Positions 25,295 to 35,919 of a stretch of 64,000 nucleotides of DNA are shown here, piece by piece; the stretch's first letter is position 1, and each line of letters begins with the position of its first letter. The translations under genes were made by a program, and so were the position numbers. The notes under the pieces are model-generated. The model was not told the origin of the DNA and did not search any database. It saw only the letters and a list, made by a program, of their open reading frames with translations. The stretch covers positions 22,225,995 to 22,289,994 of the forward strand of contig OX439011.1 of the NCBI GenBank assembly GCA_949316495.1, written 5' to 3'. Source of the stretch: Amphiduros pacificus (taxonomy: Eukaryota > Annelida > Polychaeta > Phyllodocida > Hesionidae).

Positions 25295-28200
25295 GGGTAT
25301 GCTGTAAATCATTCAAGATGAAAGAAATTCAGTCCTTGGTTCAAACAGACAAAAATGGTCTTAAGTGGCTCTCTCTGGCGGCGAAGGGGCTCACTACTAT
25401 CCCTCAGGAGGTTTTCAGTCTTGGAGATGTGAACTGCTTGATCCTGTCGGACAATCACTTGCGAGATATTCCCGATGATATCCTGGAGCTGGCAGAACTC
25501 ACATTGCTTGCATTGCAGAATAATTATTTGACCAAACTTAACCCTGCCATCGGGGATCTTAGCTTGGAAGCACTTGATGTGAGCGATAATGAGTTAAATG
25601 AGCTTCCTAAAGAGATCTGCAAAATGCCAACCTTGACCCAATTTGTGGCAAGCAACAACCGTTTCGCTGTTATCCCTCCTCATTTGTTTCAAGCATCAGA
25701 TCTTAAAATGTTGGGATTTTCAGGAAATAGACTGAAAAAGATTGATCAGGAAATATCAAAACTTCAAAATCTAGAAGTGCTTGCTTTGGAAAATAACGAC
25801 CTCGATTTTATAATACCCGAGATGTGTCAGATTCATGGTTTAATAAAGCTCCATCTTTCCGGAAACAACATCACAAATGTACCTCACAACATAGAAGACC
25901 TTGTTTGCCTGGAGCAGCTTTTACTGGATGATAATGAGTTTGAATTCATCCCAGTAGAAGTGTATTGGTTGGAGACCCTTGAAGAGCTTGGAATGTCAAA
26001 TAACAACATAACAGAAATACACGGTGAAGAGATATCCAAAATGATGAATCTCAGAATCTTGGGACTCAATCACAACAAACTAACAGTTTTGCCCGTCCAA
26101 ATGTTTGAATTGGATACTTTGGAGGTGTTGGGTTTGGAAGGAAATCAAATCTCAAAACTGCCACCGGAATTTGGCAATCTTTTCAGCCTGACAGAACTTT
26201 ATCTTGGGGATAATATCATTGAAACGGTGCCCGACGAGTTCTGCATGTGCCCAGAGCTACGGGTTTTGAGTCTGTCAAAAAACAGGTTAACAACCTTACC
26301 AGTAGAAATGAAGAATTTGAAAAAATTGGAGAGGCTCTCTCTGAGCGATAATAAGTTTAAATCCCTACCTGATGCGCTCAGTAGTATGGTTAGCCTACGA
26401 TTCCTGGATATATCTGGCAATGGACTGAGCTATCTGCCTCATGAAGTTGAAAATTTGAATCAACTGTTACAAATTGACATGAGCAGAAACGATTTTAAAA
26501 ATTTCCCCAAACCACTCTGCCAGGTCAACACTCTGGAGGTATTGGACCTCCATGACAACAAATTATCACAAATGACTCCATTTGTAGATAACCTCATCAA
26601 CCTCAATGTATTGGACTTGAGTCAGAATCGTTTTGCAAATTTTCCTCAGCAATTGTGCAGCTTATCAAATTTAACCAAAGTTAACTTGGCAGAAAACGTT
26701 GTTGAGGACGTTCCGGAGGAAGTTCGGTATCTTGAAAAGTTAACTGACCTTGACCTTTCCCATAATAGGTTTACAATATTTCCACCAGAAGTCTGCTTGA
26801 TTCCAAAGCTCATGACCTTGAACTTTGACCAAGAAAAGGGACATAAAATCGCCGTGCTTCCAATAGAACTAAGGATTTCAGGAATAGAAACGTTAATGAT
26901 ACAAAACAATGAGATTCTTGAAATCCCAGAAAGCGTTGCTCAAATGAAAAAATTGAAATGCTTATCAGCGCAACACAATAAGATCAAATTCATTACAGAA
27001 AAGCTGTGCGAGACTGAACTCACTGTGTTAAGACTCAATGACAATGATATAAGCAGTCTTCCAGATACCTTTGAAAACTTTGCTCATCTCAAGGAGCTAA
27101 GGTTGGAAAACAACCCATTGAAATCCCCGCCGGTAGATGTATGCATAAGTGGAGTGATGACACCCATCGCTTGCTTCCTGAGAAAAGCAGTAGAGAGAGA
27201 AGGTCAGTGCTTTATTTTAGATTTATCCCCTCAGTAAGCATGTTTGTTTGTTTGTTTGGGGTTTTACATCACTTTCAACATTATTTCAGTTATTTCGTGA
27301 TGAGACCTATTTGTAGCAGATATAGTGCTGCCTCACTGAATTGTCGTGTTGCAGGTCCTTTGACAAGACAACCCACCCGGTCACAGATTTACAAGGACAA
27401 CAAGTTAACCCTTTTTAGGCACGGGCCTCGGCTCATATGTGAAATTGTATAATGAATTCAATCTCAGCATGGCCGGGGATCAAACCCACAACCTTTGAGG
27501 AACTGGTGCTGATAAGTTAGCATGCATAGACAGCCCCGCTAGCACAGTTACATTATAAAATGTTAAATATATATTTTGCACAGGTCGGTTGCATTTGAAA
27601 GAAAACAGCCCCACTAGTAAGTGGAGCAATTGATCTGCCTCTCTTGGTAAATTACGGGAGGTGATGGATTCGAATCCCACTGCCGCTGCCGGTAGTGTCA
27701 CTTTCGTACTGGTTAAAAGTCTTGAGGGTCAACCTGATATCTCCATTGCTGCCGAAAGAGTAGTTGCGGAAACACCATTGCGCATATTTTATAACCTCAA
27801 TATACCTTTTTTAGTGCATATTGGCGAATGCATTCACACTTATTGTGTTTGCGTCAGAATTCTCTGTGATAGTGGTAGTCCATTGTTGCTGAAAGTGTAG
27901 TAAACACCATTGCGTATATTTTATAACCTTAATATACCTTTTCAGCTCATTTAGACATCAATGTAGGCATTTCAATTGTCATTAAAATTGCGACTCTTCA
28001 GAATTTGAACTTAGAAACATTAGAGTATTAAAGAGTCACGGGGGATTTCAAACTTGAAGAGTGCATATCGGCGAATGCATTCGCACTTATTGTGTTCACG
28101 TCAGAATTCTCTGTGATAGTGGTAGTCAAGCTTTGAAAACGTTAAAGATATGGTGGCAGTCAGTTGGTCGAATATTGCATCAAATATTCTGAAGGGAATA

Positions 28201-28862
28201 ATGTGTCTTCCTCAATTGAGTTTCCTTTTAGTCCCAGCATTTTTATTAAAAGGAAAAAAACACGTCTATTTTATTTAATATTATTTTCCTTGCAAAACAG
28301 ATGAAAACTTTTTATTCATATAATTATATTTCAATGACTATTCCCATTACGATAGGCTAGAAGGACTCGCATTCATCATTAAAATAAAAGTATTTTATCA
28401 GCTGTTGTTTTGACAAAATGTTTTCTAACTTTAAATGTTTTTCAGACATGCTGTTAATGAAGGGATTTAAGGCCATAAAGTCAAAGCTCGATAAGAATGA
28501 CTTGAAATATTTGCTTCACAAGTTAAAGGTGAGTAATGCATATAACAACATAAACGATTTAGATGTTAAAGAGTTTTATATCAGGAAGTCTTCATACACC
28601 TCTATTGCTCAAATCAAACAATACATCATTGAAAAAATTAATTTAGGTTCCAGAAGAAAAGATTGAAGAACTGGAAACAACTTATTCTGGACGTGACCAG
28701 ATAGAAGAGAGGGTGTGGCACAGTCTTTTGGCGTGGAGAGAGTCTCAGGGTTCCAGAGCCACCTTGGAAGAACTAGTTCGTATTCTGCATATCATCAACA
28801 TGGATGAAATCTCGCGTGAACTAAATGCCATGAGAGTGTACTCACAGGCCTTGAAACTGTAA
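25295..28862 (+). CDS. LRRD1: LRRD1-like leucine-rich-repeat and death-domain protein
   Basis: Exons: 25295-27202 (ATG at 25318), 28446-28528 and 28647-28862, with phases 1 and 0 matching; 727 residues. Residues 15-600 are about 25 leucine-rich repeats of roughly 23 residues (LxxLxLSxNxLxxLP pattern, e.g. LEVLALENNDL). After them comes MTPIACFLRKAVERED, then a C-terminal death domain at about 630-720 (LLMKGFKAIKSKL, ERVWHSLLAWRES, ISRELNAMRVYSQALKL). The order, the ACFLRKA/ARYLQRA-type linker and the final ...QALKL match vertebrate LRRD1, which is a cytosolic protein of unknown function. The start was chosen because the acceptor ATAACAG at 25288-25294 lies 23 bases upstream of this ATG; a longer open frame begins at GTG in the intron. 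AATAAA lies at 29133. Intron 1 holds a SINE. Confidence 0.85.
27241..27525 (-). mobile_element. SINE family 1, 5'-truncated, in LRRD1-like intron 1
   Basis: Tail (TTTG)n plus GGGGTTTTACATCACTTTC and the full body are present. The tRNA head stops after the AGTTCCTC region, so box A is missing. AGCATG occurs on both sides (about 27236-27241 and 27522-27528) and could be the target duplication. Confidence 0.8.
27600..28140 (+). mobile_element. tRNA-like repeat and duplicated segments in LRRD1-like intron
   Basis: GGATTCGAATCCCAC near 27666 is a box-B-like sequence. Downstream, the blocks ACACCATTGCG(C/T)ATATTTTATAACC and GCATTC(A/G)CACTTATTGTG...CAGAATTCTCTGTGATAGTGG each occur twice (about 27770-27890 and 27905-28125). 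This looks like a third tRNA-derived repeat that was partly duplicated; the family is not established. Confidence 0.4.
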
Positions 28863-30579
28863 AATTACACATAGACACAGAAGATATTTGTATCATTATA
28901 TGCAAAAGATAAAAAACAAAAATGGTCACAACCATCCGTCAATTAATTCAAATACATATTACAATTGTATCAAAGTTATATTTTAACAAGTTAACATGTA
29001 ATTTTATATGAATATTTTATTGAAGTAGACACAACTGCAAAAGATGACACGCCAAAAAAGTCATTTTGCTTTTGTTTAAATGTTATCTTTAAAACAATTT
29101 ATTTGTATTAGTGTAATTTACAGAATAATAGAAATAAAAATGTGTTAATCAATTATGATGTTATAACTTTTAAAATGGTGTTAATTGCTGACTCGACCCC
29201 CTACACCGTGCCCTTTTCAACTTTCTAATCTCCCAGCTAGTTCCATACCAAAACCATTTCTCTCAGTGTTCGGTACTTTCCCTTCAGGGAGTACAAAGTC
29301 ATGTTTGCATATTTTCCGTTCCAGACTACAAGGAAGTCATAGTTTTTGTTATATTTTCGTAATATGTATTTGATGATTTGTGACGATCAAGTCATTAACT
29401 GACCATATTGCTACTCATTTCTTATTCATTATTTTAATCCAATTAATCATTATAATAATCCAAAAACAGTAAAATTTCATTTTCATTGTGTTATGATCAT
29501 GACCACAAACAGTTATTTCTGTACATTTTTGTTTATTTTTTTTCTGGCACTATGAAGTGTATATCAGGTCAGATATAAACCTGTTACCGGGATTAAATGC
29601 CCTACACATTTGGAGGTTTGACTTGGAAAACTGTCTTTTCATTATCAATCACAGAGACACCATACATCCTTTTCTTAGCCATTTACTGGGTACTGGCTGG
29701 TGTAACTCTTTGTATCATTAAACCAGGAATATTTCCATCAATCCAAACCTTGCCATTCATTTAAAAATAGTAGCAAAAATAAAGTAAGATATTTGGTTTG
29801 GTAGGCAGTGGTATAATAAACTACATTGATAATATAATTTGACCAAGCTTTAAAAACAGTGCAAATTACTAAGATCAAAGATATCGTAAGGAATATGAAT
29901 AAATCATTGACAGCACAAACATTACGTCATTTACTATAAGTTCCCAAGGGTTTTAATGACCCCAATAAAGTTTTCTCTGCAGAATCCCATCGGTGCTGCC
30001 ATCTGTGTTCCAGAGGGTCACGTGTCCTGTGTTTAATTTGCATAATTTGCATAATTCATTTGCATATTCATTGGTTCATTGAAGATTAGTGTATCAGGTA
30101 AACCAAATCGTACATCAGAATAATAACTAATTTACCTGTATATTGAAGTTACTAAAAGCATAAGTATGTGTATCAAAAACTCTATGAAACACAATTCATT
30201 TAATGTTTTCATTTTTTGTGTTATTGTTTCTCAGATTGAAACTATTGTATTCATTTTCCATGTTGTCTTTACGTTGAACAACATCTGAAATACTAAAAAC
30301 AAAAAAACAAAACAAAATATTACTAATTACTCAAACAAGAGAGATGAAGCCAGAGTTGTTTGTAAACTATTAAAGTTAATACATTAAGTCATATTAAGAT
30401 ATTTTACATCACAAAACTTCTGATCATGATTATCTTTGATGGGGTAAAAAAGTCCAATGAGATATTGTTTTGAAGGAAATGAAGCTATTTCTCGAGATAA
30501 TCCAAAACATTTCAGGAAAAAATAAAAACAGAACTCATTCCCATCGAGGCAGAGTGTAATTATTTGTAAAATATTAAAC
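28863..30579. other. Intergenic stretch between convergent genes
   Basis: It holds the presumed 3' end of the LRRD1-like gene (AATAAA at 29133). Around 29565-29720 there is a weak match to SINE family 2 (AACCTGTTACCGGGATTAAA). I see nothing else. Confidence 0.45.
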
Positions 30580-32763
30580 TTACATAATAAGTAGTAAAGC
30601 AATTGCTAAGAAAACAACAGACAAGCTAAAGACAGCTCCGTGGAAGAGGTTCATAGTCTCAAGAAACATTGCATTGTAGATGACAGGTCCAAGGAACTGG
30701 CAGATTGACATGATACACTGCATGAGGGCAAACACCACACCTGAAACACAAATACTTTTCTGAATCAATCTTGGTGGTAAATCTTGCTATCCTCACCAGA
30801 TGTCGCACAAGTGCAGTTTATGATAGAGACCCGTTCCAGATTTATGTGAACCAATCTGAGCAATCCTGCAATAATCAGCGACGTTAGTTGCCTGTTGCAC
30901 AAACCCGTTCAAACGAAAGGTCCGTGATTGGCCTGTTTTGATTGGACAAGGAATGTCTAGGTTTATGAGTCTAATCCAGAAAGAGGCCATGCATCGTTAT
31001 CAATTGTTGTCTTATAAAACATTTTAAATGGTATGTTTTACAAATATTATATCTTGATATACCTTTTCAGCACTGGGTTGAAAACAAAATGTTACAGTGA
31101 GTGACATGAAAGCTGAAATTGAGTTAATGAATTGCCAATATATAGTGGTTGGTATTCTTGACACAAAAGCATGAGAGACAAAGCCCTGTGTGCGCATGTA
31201 AGACAAAACCCTAAATATGTTTTAAAGGTAAATACATACCATACTCTTCTCCTGTCACCAATTTAGATGCCATGGTCCTGATGACTGAAAGTGGTACCAG
31301 CTGCAGGACCATGAAAACGCCAGCTAGCAAAATAATTCATAATATAATTATCGCTCTTTTGATTCATGTAAAACATTACTTCAAATACTTCCAAATGTAT
31401 AAATAATAACTTACCAGTATATACCAGAGATGTAAACTAAACAATAACTCACCAATATATACCAGAGATGTAAACTAAACAATAACTCACCAATATATAC
31501 CAGGGGTGTAAACTAAACAATAACTCACCAGTATATATAGGGATGTAAACTAAACAATAACTTACCAGTATATGCCAAAGGTGTGAACTAAACAATTACT
31601 TACAAATATATTCCAGGGATGCAGACCATACAAAAATATACCAATATATACCAGGGATATAAACTAAACAATAACTTACCAATATATACCAAGGTTGTAG
31701 ACTTTGCAAACAGAAGACAGAATGAAGAGGCAGACCTTGTGACAATCCCCATATAGACCATGTAGGAATCCTTGATGCTTAACTTGGTAACAATGAAGGT
31801 TCCTATACCTTGTGCAATCCCAGACACAAATACGGACCAGCCTATCTGTAAACCAGGTACGCAAAGTGGTGCAGTAAGCAAAAACTCCACAAGCGTTTTT
31901 TCCTGACCAAAATGTACAATTGAATAGAGTGCAAATGTGATGAAATAAAGCCACATCACCGCAGAAAGCTTGTCGCACTTAAAGAGTTGGCCCATTTTGC
32001 CAAACCTTTCCAGGGGCTTGGCTGGAGAAACGTGGGTGGATTTTCTTGGAGACTTAAGGAAGAAAGTGAAAATAGTGGAGAGAGATGCCATCCCTAGCAA
32101 GGACCAGAACAGTGGCCCAAAGCCCAGATAGGCGATGGTATATTCCGCTACAATACACCCAGTTCCCCACGACAGCGCCATTGCTATCTCCAGAACTGCG
32201 ACAGAAGCTGTCCTTTTCTCCTTGGTGACCGAGTCTGATATTAACGTCACACCTCCCGTGAAGAAGGTCCCGCTTCCTCCGCCAAGCCCGGCGACAACCG
32301 CGGCGCAGTAAAGTAGTTCCAGGGTGTCCCACATAGTGTAGTAATCTGCCAGGTTAAATATAATTGCCAGAGTGAGACCTAAACACGGAAGTCTCAATAG
32401 AACGATTCTGTTTCCGGTCACGTCGCTCCAGACACCAATAAGAATTACCACAAACATACTGGGCACAGTAAGCGCTATGTTAAGTAGGAGAACTTCTGCT
32501 GCCGAATCGTTCTCTATTTTTTCCATTTCCTCATCCTCCTCGTCATCTCCACAGCTGTCAGTATGATTAACGATATCAAGGCTTCCTGTTATGTTGGCAA
32601 GAATTTTCTTTCTGTAGAACACATAAGAGACCAACGTCACGCTAAGCACTGACTCGACGAAGAACATTAACAAGAAACATGACAGAAGTGCAACATACTG
32701 TTTCCGGTCGTAAACCTTAGTCTCATTGCTTTGAAAGAGAGGTTTGTTCTCCCCATCTGACAT
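30580..32763 (-). CDS. SLC46-like major facilitator transporter
   Basis: Exons on the minus strand: 32763-31680, 31323-31240 and 30740-30580; phases 1 and 1 agree and the product has 442 residues, the usual SLC46 length. Twelve membrane segments are expected; clear ones include SCFLLMFFVESVLSV, LLLNIALTVPSMFVVILIGV and VFSLSVVFLAIALLLI. GVWSDVTGNRIVLLRLP corresponds to the loop 2-3 MFS motif. TM1-2 loop has N-glycosylation sites (NIT, NHT) and an acidic run (DDEEDEEMEKIE). The last exon's FALMQCIMSICQFLGPVIYNAMF fits the SLC46 C-terminal half. Family members carry folates, or other small solutes, with protons across plasma or lysosomal membranes; the substrate here is unknown. The start is the ATG at 32761-32763; a TTG seven codons upstream only extends the open frame. 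The stop overlaps a good donor (AT/GTAAGT), so another 3' exon is possible. Confidence 0.82.
31401..31700. repeat. 38-bp tandem repeat carrying splice donors, eight units
   Basis: On the minus strand each unit reads GGTATATATTG/GTAAGTTATTG then TTTAGTTTACATC. The true donor of SLC46-like exon 1 has its first intron base at 31679; equivalent GTAAGT or GTGAGT sites fall at 31603, 31565, 31528, 31490, 31452 and 31414, spaced 37-38 bp, and a decayed unit lies near 31641. Each unit also carries TTGTTTAG, which resembles an acceptor. Confidence 0.9.
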
Positions 32764-32957
32764 GATGGTGTATGTGTCATTCAATATATCGATATATATA
32801 TATCTTCATAAACATTTCCTGAATGATTATGATTTCCTTGATTCTTGTTTCGTTTGATATGATGTACAGCATATATTCCTTTAGAGGAGTTCCATTTTGA
32901 ACATTACCACCGGTACTTTCAGTGAATCGTATGTCTTCTATGCTGAGGTCAAAAAAT

Positions 32958-33002
32958 GGATCTCTCTCTCTCTCTCCCTCTCTCTCTCTCTATCTCTGTC
33001 CC
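32958..33002. repeat. (CT)n microsatellite
   Basis: TCTCTCTC-type run with a few interruptions upstream of the SLC46-like gene. A 34-bp (TA)n run lies at about 33337-33370. Confidence 0.9.
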
Positions 33003-33333
33003 TGTTATTAAACAAGCGGAGAGATACGCGTGACTGATCACATCATCATAGACACTGGATGACATTCAAATTCGTTATCCATGACTTTCAAATGATGGAA
33101 AATTATATCACATTAAGTTCAGGGATTAGATAACATGTTAATGTCTTCAGAGTCTTATGATTAGATTACTCCCTGTTTTCAAACATAGTGTTATAATTGT
33201 GAAAGAAAACTAAAGGGCTTTCCCGGGTTTCTCTTTATCCTATGAGTTTACTTGTTTCTTGGGAAGTATTCCAAACGTTTCTTCTATGCACCTTTTAATT
33301 TTTTCATGGTCCTCTTTTTATATTTGACGATTC

Positions 33334-33370
<37 letters not shown>

Positions 33371-33591
33371 GTTAGGGGGAACAGTGTCTTCTAAAGTTCT
33401 TTTTTCCCGCCAAAACAAGTCATTTGAATCCCAAAAAATGACATGGTGCAAGATGATTGCTTTGTATAAAAATAACTACAAAAAGCATTTCAACCTTTAA
33501 GGTGTCAAATTCTTAGGGATAGATTTTTCTTTTGATTTGATTTTTAACTTGTTTTTTAAATTTTATCATTCTTAATCATTTTACATTTAGG

Positions 33592-34273
33592 CTGTGTTTC
33601 CATATGTGCAGTGCGTCATGCAGCTCGTCATTCAGAGCGTCATGCAGTGCGTCAATTTTTTTCGCACACCGTACTGAACAATGCAGGTGTTTCCGAGTAT
33701 GCGTATTGCCGTCCGTAATGACGTCCGCAGACAAATTGACGCATAGCCATTCGCATAGGGTAGCGAATGAAAATCTGACGCATAGAGTGACGCATAGGTT
33801 GCAAGCCTAATTTTGACGCCAAATTGGAAGTTTGACCATGAAAACATCACAAAACTGACGCACACATGTGAACACCGCATGACGCTCTGCTTGACGCGCT
33901 GCATCACGGACTGCATTACGCACTGCACATATGGAAACACAGCTTTAAGCGTCAAGCAGAGCGTCATGCGGTGTTCACATGTGTGCGTCAGTTTTGTGAT
34001 GTTTTCATGGTCAAACTTCCAATTTGGCGCCAAAATTAGGCTTGCAACCTATGGTAAAGCAATGCGTCACTCTATGCTTCAGATTTTCATTCGCTACCCT
34101 ATGCGAAAGGGTATGCGTCAATTTGCCTACGGACGTCATTACGGACAGCAATACGCATACATGGAAACACCTGCATTGTTCAGTATGGTGTGCGAAAAAA
34201 ATTGACGCACTGCATGACGCTCTGCATGACGCGCTGCATGACGCACTGCACATATGGAAACACAGCCTTAAAG
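33592..34273. mobile_element. Two MITE copies arranged as a large palindrome
   Basis: A first copy (33592-33942) starts GGCTGTGTTTCCATATGTGC and ends with the inverted form GCACATATGGAAACACAGC; TTTA lies on both sides. A second copy (about 33946-34273) is the reverse complement of most of it, cut short at the inner end, and finishes with the same terminus followed by TTA. Internally there are many GACGC/GCGTC motifs. The 3-bp TTA flank and TIR suggest a non-autonomous PIF/Harbinger-type element; the superfamily is inferred. Open frames on both strands are by-products. Confidence 0.75.
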
Positions 34274-35224
34274 TTACAGTAAAAATCAGAAAAAGATGGT
34301 TTGTTTGGTAACAATTTTAGAAAAGATAGAGCTAACTTGAAAAACATTTTTGTGAACAACTACACTATCAATCTGTAGAACTAAGGCATCAATCTTAAGC
34401 TAGAATGATGTTATTTAGTTTAAATAGACAGAATTTTAAAAGATGTCTTATAACTCAAGTAATTTGTGTTTTTGTAAATAAAATGATTCAAATAAATGCA
34501 AATTTTTGACACCATTTGGTAATTTTTTATTTGAGTTTGAAGAAAGTTAGGTATCTCAAAATAAAAACCATTAATCAAAATTCCATCTATTTAAACTAAA
34601 TAAAATAATATTTAGAGTACACCTGTTCTTAAATTTTGGTAATTAAATTTGCAAAACTTCTCAATATTGTAATAAAAAGCGTGGGAAATTTGGAGAAATA
34701 TGATATTTTGTTTACTTCTAATTGTGTATCACTGGGCAGTGATGAGGTCGAATGCAGCAGCTACTGGCTAATGGATTAGTCATAAAAGACCACTAAATGA
34801 TGTTTATATGTGTATGTATCAACATTGATCCCCTTTGGACAGAAGTATGTTACCTATTTAGCTTACTTTGGTATGTTACAAAGGTGCACTATTTCATGTA
34901 ATTCAAGGAGTAATGACGTCATAATGGTGCTGTGGCTATTCATCAATGAAATAGTGACGTCATACCTTTTGGTAACTAAGCAACAATCAACAACACATTT
35001 CATGCAGCTGTGATCCTCTGTATGAAGTGTCCCTGTTCCCCCTAACGTTAATGGTACTAGGTGCCTACTACTGGGCCCGTTCATGGTCTATTATTCATGG
35101 AACTGTGTTACCTATTACTGGAATATTGTATGTGATTTGTTATTATCTGCATTTTGTTTTCTATTGTTTCGTTTTTGGCTGGTTTTTTTTTTTTTCTCTT
35201 TTTAAACAATGATTCAACATTAAC
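34274..35224. other. No gene seen; two CRE palindromes
   Basis: A+T-rich spacer. TGACGTCAT occurs at about 34914 and 34953, 39 bp apart, each a perfect CREB/ATF-type core. No supported gene starts nearby. Confidence 0.4.
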
Positions 35225-35382
35225 TGGCCGAAATAGCTCAATTGGTAGAGTATCTGCCTTGAGTTCCAGGGATTCCCGGTTCGAATCCTGGCCAGTAACT
35301 ATCAACCGCTATGAGCAGACATTGTTTGGAATCAGCGGTATATAAATGTCAGCTTTACTTTTACTTTTACTTTACTTTAATC
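35225..35382 (+). mobile_element. tRNA-derived SINE, family 3, with LINE-like 3' end
   Basis: The head GGCCGAAATAGCTCAATTGG has a tRNA box A and is followed by GGTTCGAATCCTGGCC (box B). After a short body comes ATGAGCAGACATTGTTTGGA then ATCAGCGGTATATAAATGTC, which resembles the 3' end of the LINE at 44480-45267, and then a (TTTTAC)n tail. Head, LINE-like 3' end and simple tail make a textbook SINE and exclude a functional tRNA gene. Confidence 0.8.
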
Positions 35383-35919
35383 AGAGAAATAGTAAACCAT
35401 AATTTGGATTTAGTTTATTAGTTATTATGAGTAGTTAGTTTTGTATGTATATTTCCAGATGCCACCGGCAATAAAACAGTCAATTTAAAGCATTCGTGAA
35501 ATCACAGAGGTGACAGATAATTTTACAGAGGTTTGGGGTATGTTTAACTGATATTTGGCCACAAAACTGTGTTACGTGCAAGCTATCTCACTAAAATCAA
35601 CCAAAATACACCAACCATGGTTATTGGGTTTTACTGAAAGTACCAAGTGCTGAATGAACACAAGGGTGCCATGTATACAATCATGTGAGCTATAATGTGG
35701 TCTGTCAGGGTGTTGGGCCTCTATCAAAGAACAAACATTAATGGACAGTCAAACAGGCCTCTGTAAGTCATATCACTCCATTGTACCAATCTAAAGGTGC
35801 CCCATTTTCAGACACACTTTACGACACAGTGCGGCCGATGACGCTCGTGGGTTCGGGGAGCTCTTCAAATAGGAGGTTCAAATGACGGCAGTTTTTGCAC
35901 TTCCGGTGACGTCATGGGT
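35383..35919. other. No gene seen
   Basis: Unique-looking sequence with no supported gene. CACTTCCGGTGACGTCATGG near 35899 combines ETS-like and CRE-like motifs but no coding exon is evident beside it. Confidence 0.35.

Noticed and set aside
25240-25317. N-terminal extension of the LRRD1-like protein
   Set aside because: It starts at GTG and lies across the acceptor ATAACAG, so it is mostly intron.
32764-32784. Seven-residue N-terminal extension of the SLC46-like protein
   Set aside because: It would need a TTG start; the ATG at 32761-32763 is the first normal start.
33604-34311. Open frames of 68-133 codons in the foldback MITE
   Set aside because: They mirror each other on opposite strands and come from the palindrome.
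35225-35300. Functional tRNA gene
   Set aside because: Box A and box B are good, but the sequence continues into a LINE-like 3' end and a simple tail, which marks a SINE.
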